From the NCBI GenBank assembly GCA_964611275.1, contig CAZSZS010000087.1, forward strand, positions 1 through 9,955: 9,955 nt of DNA, read 5' to 3'. The notes under the pieces are model-generated. The model had not been told where the DNA came from. It worked only from the letters and a program-made list of their open reading frames with translations, and made no database searches. The translations under genes and the position numbers were made by a program. Within the stretch, counting starts at the first letter, position 1. Each line of letters opens with the position of its first letter. Of the stretch, positions 9,101 to 9,955 are shown one piece after another. The stretch is from WJMT01 sp964611275. GTDB taxonomy: Bacteria > Acidobacteriota > Aminicenantia > Aminicenantales > Aminicenantaceae.

Positions 9101-9308
9101 AGACTTTGCCCATTCCGCCTTTGCCCAGTTCTTCGATGATCTGGTAGCGGTTGGCAAAAAAGGAACCAGTGGTGAGCTCTTGTTTGGGTGTTTCTGCGGT
9201 TTTTGTAACATCAATCTCTTTTTGGAGGAGAAGCTTTGTGCCGCAGTCCGCACAAAAAGTGGCTGTTTCAGGATTCTCCGCCCCGCATTTAGGGCATTTT
9301 ATTCCCAT
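6171..9308 (-). CDS. Transmembrane Ser/Thr protein kinase with zinc ribbon, FlgO/TolB-like domain and TPR repeats (1045 residues)
   Basis: First gene of the cluster. Zinc-ribbon Cys5, 8, 19, 22; kinase about 55-310 with GKGGMGKVY, Lys84, Glu103, Asp178 and Asn183 in HRDLKPSN, Asp196 in DFG, GTPEYMSPEQ at 216-225; KPLTSREITV at 329-338; TM about 344-363. Residues 380-515 (IAVISFENQTGD onward, with ETKKIMKSTSIKGEG) resemble the FlgO/CsgG/TolB-N-like fold that begins with an I-A-V-x-x-F-E-N strand; this part is clearly diverged from the middle kinase. Residues 535 to the end hold many TPR-like units, clearest at 538-570, 643-760 and 995-1040. Activation-loop threonines at 209 and 217 are candidate autophosphorylation sites. 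The start has a weak AAGGGA ribosome site and a promoter 27 bases upstream. A 69-base gap carrying a second copy of the same promoter separates it from the next kinase. Confidence 0.9.
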   Translation of the reverse strand: MGIKCPKCGAENPETATFCADCGTKLLLQKEIDVTKTAETPKQELTTGSFFANRYQIIEELGKGGMGKVYKTYDTKIKEKIALKLIRPAIASDKKTLERFANELKIARKIIHKNVGRMYDINEENGTHYITMEYVSGQDLRGFIRQSGQMGVGTAISIIKQVCEGLSEAHKTGVTHRDLKPSNIMVDKEGKVRIMDFGIARSSTAKGLTGEGIIIGTPEYMSPEQAEAKEIDQRSDIYSLGVILYEMATGRVPFEGDTPLSIAMKHKGEIPKDPKASNPEIQEGLNNLILKCLEKDKEKRYQSAEDLYDSLSHLEKGIPTTERAVPKRKPLTSREITVTFGLKKLLIPTLIVITIVVFAIIAWRLLPRREAALTPKIDNSIAVISFENQTGDRSYDYLQKVIPNLLITNLENTDLFYVVTWERMHDLLGQIGKKDVDIIDRDLGFELCRREGVESIVLGFFTKVGDVFATDVKVLDVETKKIMKSTSIKGEGVESILRIQIDELSREISRGVGIPEKEIKASLAWIKDVATDSMEAYRYYMEGVEYYRRYYHDEARKSLERAVELDPEFAQAYLFLAWANGWLADYGARNSAIEKAKALSKKTTEKVRLYIEANYARDIMRDQEQRFTILQKMTIKFPKEKRARFSLGEYYWDNNVFNKAIEEFHKALELDPDFNEVHNRLGYAYGEMGNYEKSIEHMKKYVSLNPGDPNPLDSLADIYFFMGRLDEAIAKYKEALEAKADFLSSSMKIGYMYALKEEHPEAIPWMDRQIVMSSSPGIKRRGNLFKGFYCCLLGSFKECNSYLHEAERLSQPGDVWGLPFINLVKAFIYYDREDLEQSRRHNEAWLEDFVKARPDRKFYYEGVHNFLLGLLELNTGHMDSVENILEEMKSDFEKIHPYHKESVSFYIHFLTAELLLQQGFPEKAIEIFEEQEPLKPPLPEATDHLLLYNLPIMKDILPRAYDQKGDVDGAIAEYERLITFDPENRSRQLVHPGYHYRLAILYEKKGWGGKAIEQYEKFLDLWKDADPGLPEVEDAKERLAGLKSS

Positions 9309-9370
9309 TGCCTTCCCTTTGATGAGTTCAAAAGAAAAATATCAATTCACAAGAGAAAAGTCAATCAGAT
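9305..9370 (-). repeat. Leader repeat, copy 1 (start codon plus 62 upstream bases)
   Basis: Counterpart of 6098-6163, at the start of the first kinase gene. The propeller kinase, third in order, has no copy: its upstream bases are the end of the middle kinase gene. Confidence 0.85.
9336..9364 (-). promoter_or_regulatory. Candidate promoter of the kinase cluster
   Basis: On the minus strand: TTGACT (9359-9364), a 17-base spacer and TATTTT (9336-9341), 27 bases before the start at 9308. The -35 and -10 boxes are identical to those before the middle kinase. The distance from the -10 to the start codon is short, so the 5' leader would be only about 20 bases. Confidence 0.6.
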
Positions 9371-9487
9371 AAAAAACTACATTAAATAAGATTATGAAAA
9401 ATTGCCTTCTGACGAGCTAATATCAAAATGGCTGCCTAGCCCATTCAAAATTCACTTGTCTTATTATCACTGCAAAATAAATCCTAC

Positions 9488-9515
9488 TTGACAAATAGGA
9501 ATACTCTAGTATACT
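9488..9515 (+). promoter_or_regulatory. Sigma70-type promoter of the flavodiiron protein gene
   Basis: Perfect -35 TTGACA (9488-9493), a 16-base spacer and -10 TATACT (9510-9515), 56 bases before the start codon at 9572. The 12-base inverted repeat ATACT-CT-AGTAT (9501-9512) runs from the spacer into the -10 and is a candidate operator. Confidence 0.75.
9501..9512. promoter_or_regulatory. Inverted repeat over the -10 of the flavodiiron gene promoter
   Basis: ATACT-CT-AGTAT with perfect 5-base arms, overlapping the first three bases of the -10 box. The position is that of a repressor site. The arms do not match the TGCTAA palindromes at the left end, so a different regulator would be expected. 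Short and AT-rich, hence modest confidence. Confidence 0.35.
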
Positions 9516-9571
9516 TAAACCTAGCTAAAATAGTAGGAAATTAGACTGAAGTCAAAAATAAAGGAGGTAGG

Positions 9572-9955
9572 ATGAGATCAAGAAAGATTAAGAAAGATAT
9601 CCACTGGATGGGTGCTGTGGACTGGGACCGCAGGCTGTTCGATTCCCTGATCCCTTTGCCTGATGGGACGAGCTATAACGCTTATCTCATTAAAGGTTCT
9701 GAAAATACGGTTTTGATTGACACGGTTGATCCGCCCAAAAGCCACATACTGATGGCGCAGCTGGAAAAGGTCCCAAAATTAGACTACATCATCTCCCACC
9801 ATGCAGAGCAGGACCACTCTGGTGCGATCCCTGCGGTTCTGGAGCGTTTCCCAAAAGCCAAGGTCATCTGCACTGAGAAGGCAAAGGGAATGCTTGCTGA
9901 TCTGCTTTTGATTCCAGAAGACCGCTTCCAGACAGTTAAGGATGGTGAAGTCCTG
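9572..9955 (+). CDS. fprA: FprA-family A-type flavoprotein / flavodiiron protein (partial, N-terminal 128 residues)
   Basis: Flavodiiron proteins reduce O2 to water or NO to N2O at a non-haem diiron site, fed by an FMN domain and usually rubredoxin; they protect anaerobes in the cytoplasm. The visible part is the start of the metallo-beta-lactamase-like domain: IHWMGAVDWDRRLFDSL near residue 10, then YNAYLI and NTVLIDTVDP. The diiron ligand motif HHAEQDHSG provides His77, Glu79, Asp81 and His82 in the family's H-x-E-x-D-H order, so the first half of the diiron site is intact. The ATG has a near-perfect AAGGAGGT ribosome site (9561-9568). Full-length members are about 400 residues, so roughly a third is present, and the flavodoxin domain lies beyond the right edge. 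The gene is divergent from the kinase cluster, with its own strong promoter. Confidence 0.93.
   Translation, partial: MRSRKIKKDIHWMGAVDWDRRLFDSLIPLPDGTSYNAYLIKGSENTVLIDTVDPPKSHILMAQLEKVPKLDYIISHHAEQDHSGAIPAVLERFPKAKVICTEKAKGMLADLLLIPEDRFQTVKDGEVL

Larger units (their letters stand above)
9309..9571. other. Divergent intergenic region between the kinase cluster and the flavodiiron gene
   Basis: About 263 bases. The left 60 bases are the leader repeat and minus-strand promoter. The right 85 bases hold the plus-strand promoter, an inverted repeat and the ribosome site. Between them (9371-9487) the sequence is AT-rich with only one short imperfect hairpin (9428-9444) and no open frame worth calling. 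Confidence 0.7.

Noticed and set aside
785..9308. A defence or toxin-antitoxin role for the kinase cluster
   Set aside because: The kinases have intact catalytic motifs with sensor-type C-terminal domains, and no nuclease, toxin, phosphatase or FHA partner is encoded in the window; a signalling role is the simpler reading.
9428..9444. Short hairpin ATGGCT/AGCCCAT in the intergenic region
   Set aside because: Six base pairs with a bulged C and no T-run or conserved context; chance is an adequate explanation.

Overview
The window (about 10 kb, moderately AT-rich) is bacterial. It holds three large, co-directional, paralogous membrane Ser/Thr protein kinases on the minus strand. They are flanked by a BlaI/MecI/CopY-type repressor gene (cut by the left edge), a small membrane-anchored protein of unknown function, and the start of an FprA-type flavodiiron protein gene (cut by the right edge). 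Hanks-type kinases fused to PD40/TolB-like propellers or to TolB-N/TPR modules are typical of Acidobacteriota and the related Aminicenantes. Together with the low GC and an anaerobe-type flavodiiron protein, they suggest a member of that group, but this is inference, not proof.

Layout. Bases 1-171 (minus) encode the N-terminal 57 residues of a winged-helix BlaI-family repressor. Its promoter (TTGACA-N17-TATATT, minus strand) is studded with three 16-bp palindromes of the form TGCTAA-N4-TTAGCA, one over the -10 and one beside the -35, so autorepression is likely. Bases 436-774 (plus) encode a 112-residue protein with an N-terminal membrane helix, behind its own candidate promoter. It runs convergently into the kinase cluster with only 10 bases between stop codons.

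Kinase cluster, in transcription order: 9308-6171 (zinc ribbon, kinase, TM, FlgO/TolB-like domain, TPRs), 6101-3594 (zinc ribbon, kinase, TM, TolB-N domain, TPRs) and 3577-785 (zinc ribbon, kinase, TM, PD40/TolB-like beta-propeller). In all three the zinc-ribbon cysteines (5, 8, 19, 22), ATP lysine (84), catalytic Asp (178), DFG Asp (196), a juxtamembrane KPLTS(R/K)EITV motif and the TM start fall at the same residue numbers. The first 350 or so residues are therefore a shared chassis, and the C-terminal domain is the variable part. The first two kinase genes also share a near-identical 62-base leader containing the same candidate promoter. The third sits 16 bases behind the second and is probably cotranscribed with it. 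From the TM orientation, the zinc ribbon and kinase should be cytoplasmic and the propeller/TPR parts extracytoplasmic, which fits a family of receptor kinases with swapped input domains.

Bases 9309-9571 are intergenic. They contain the kinase-cluster promoter (minus), a divergent promoter TTGACA-N16-TATACT (plus) with an inverted repeat over the -10, and a strong ribosome binding site for the flavodiiron gene at 9572. No RNA genes, insertion sequences or CRISPR arrays were seen.
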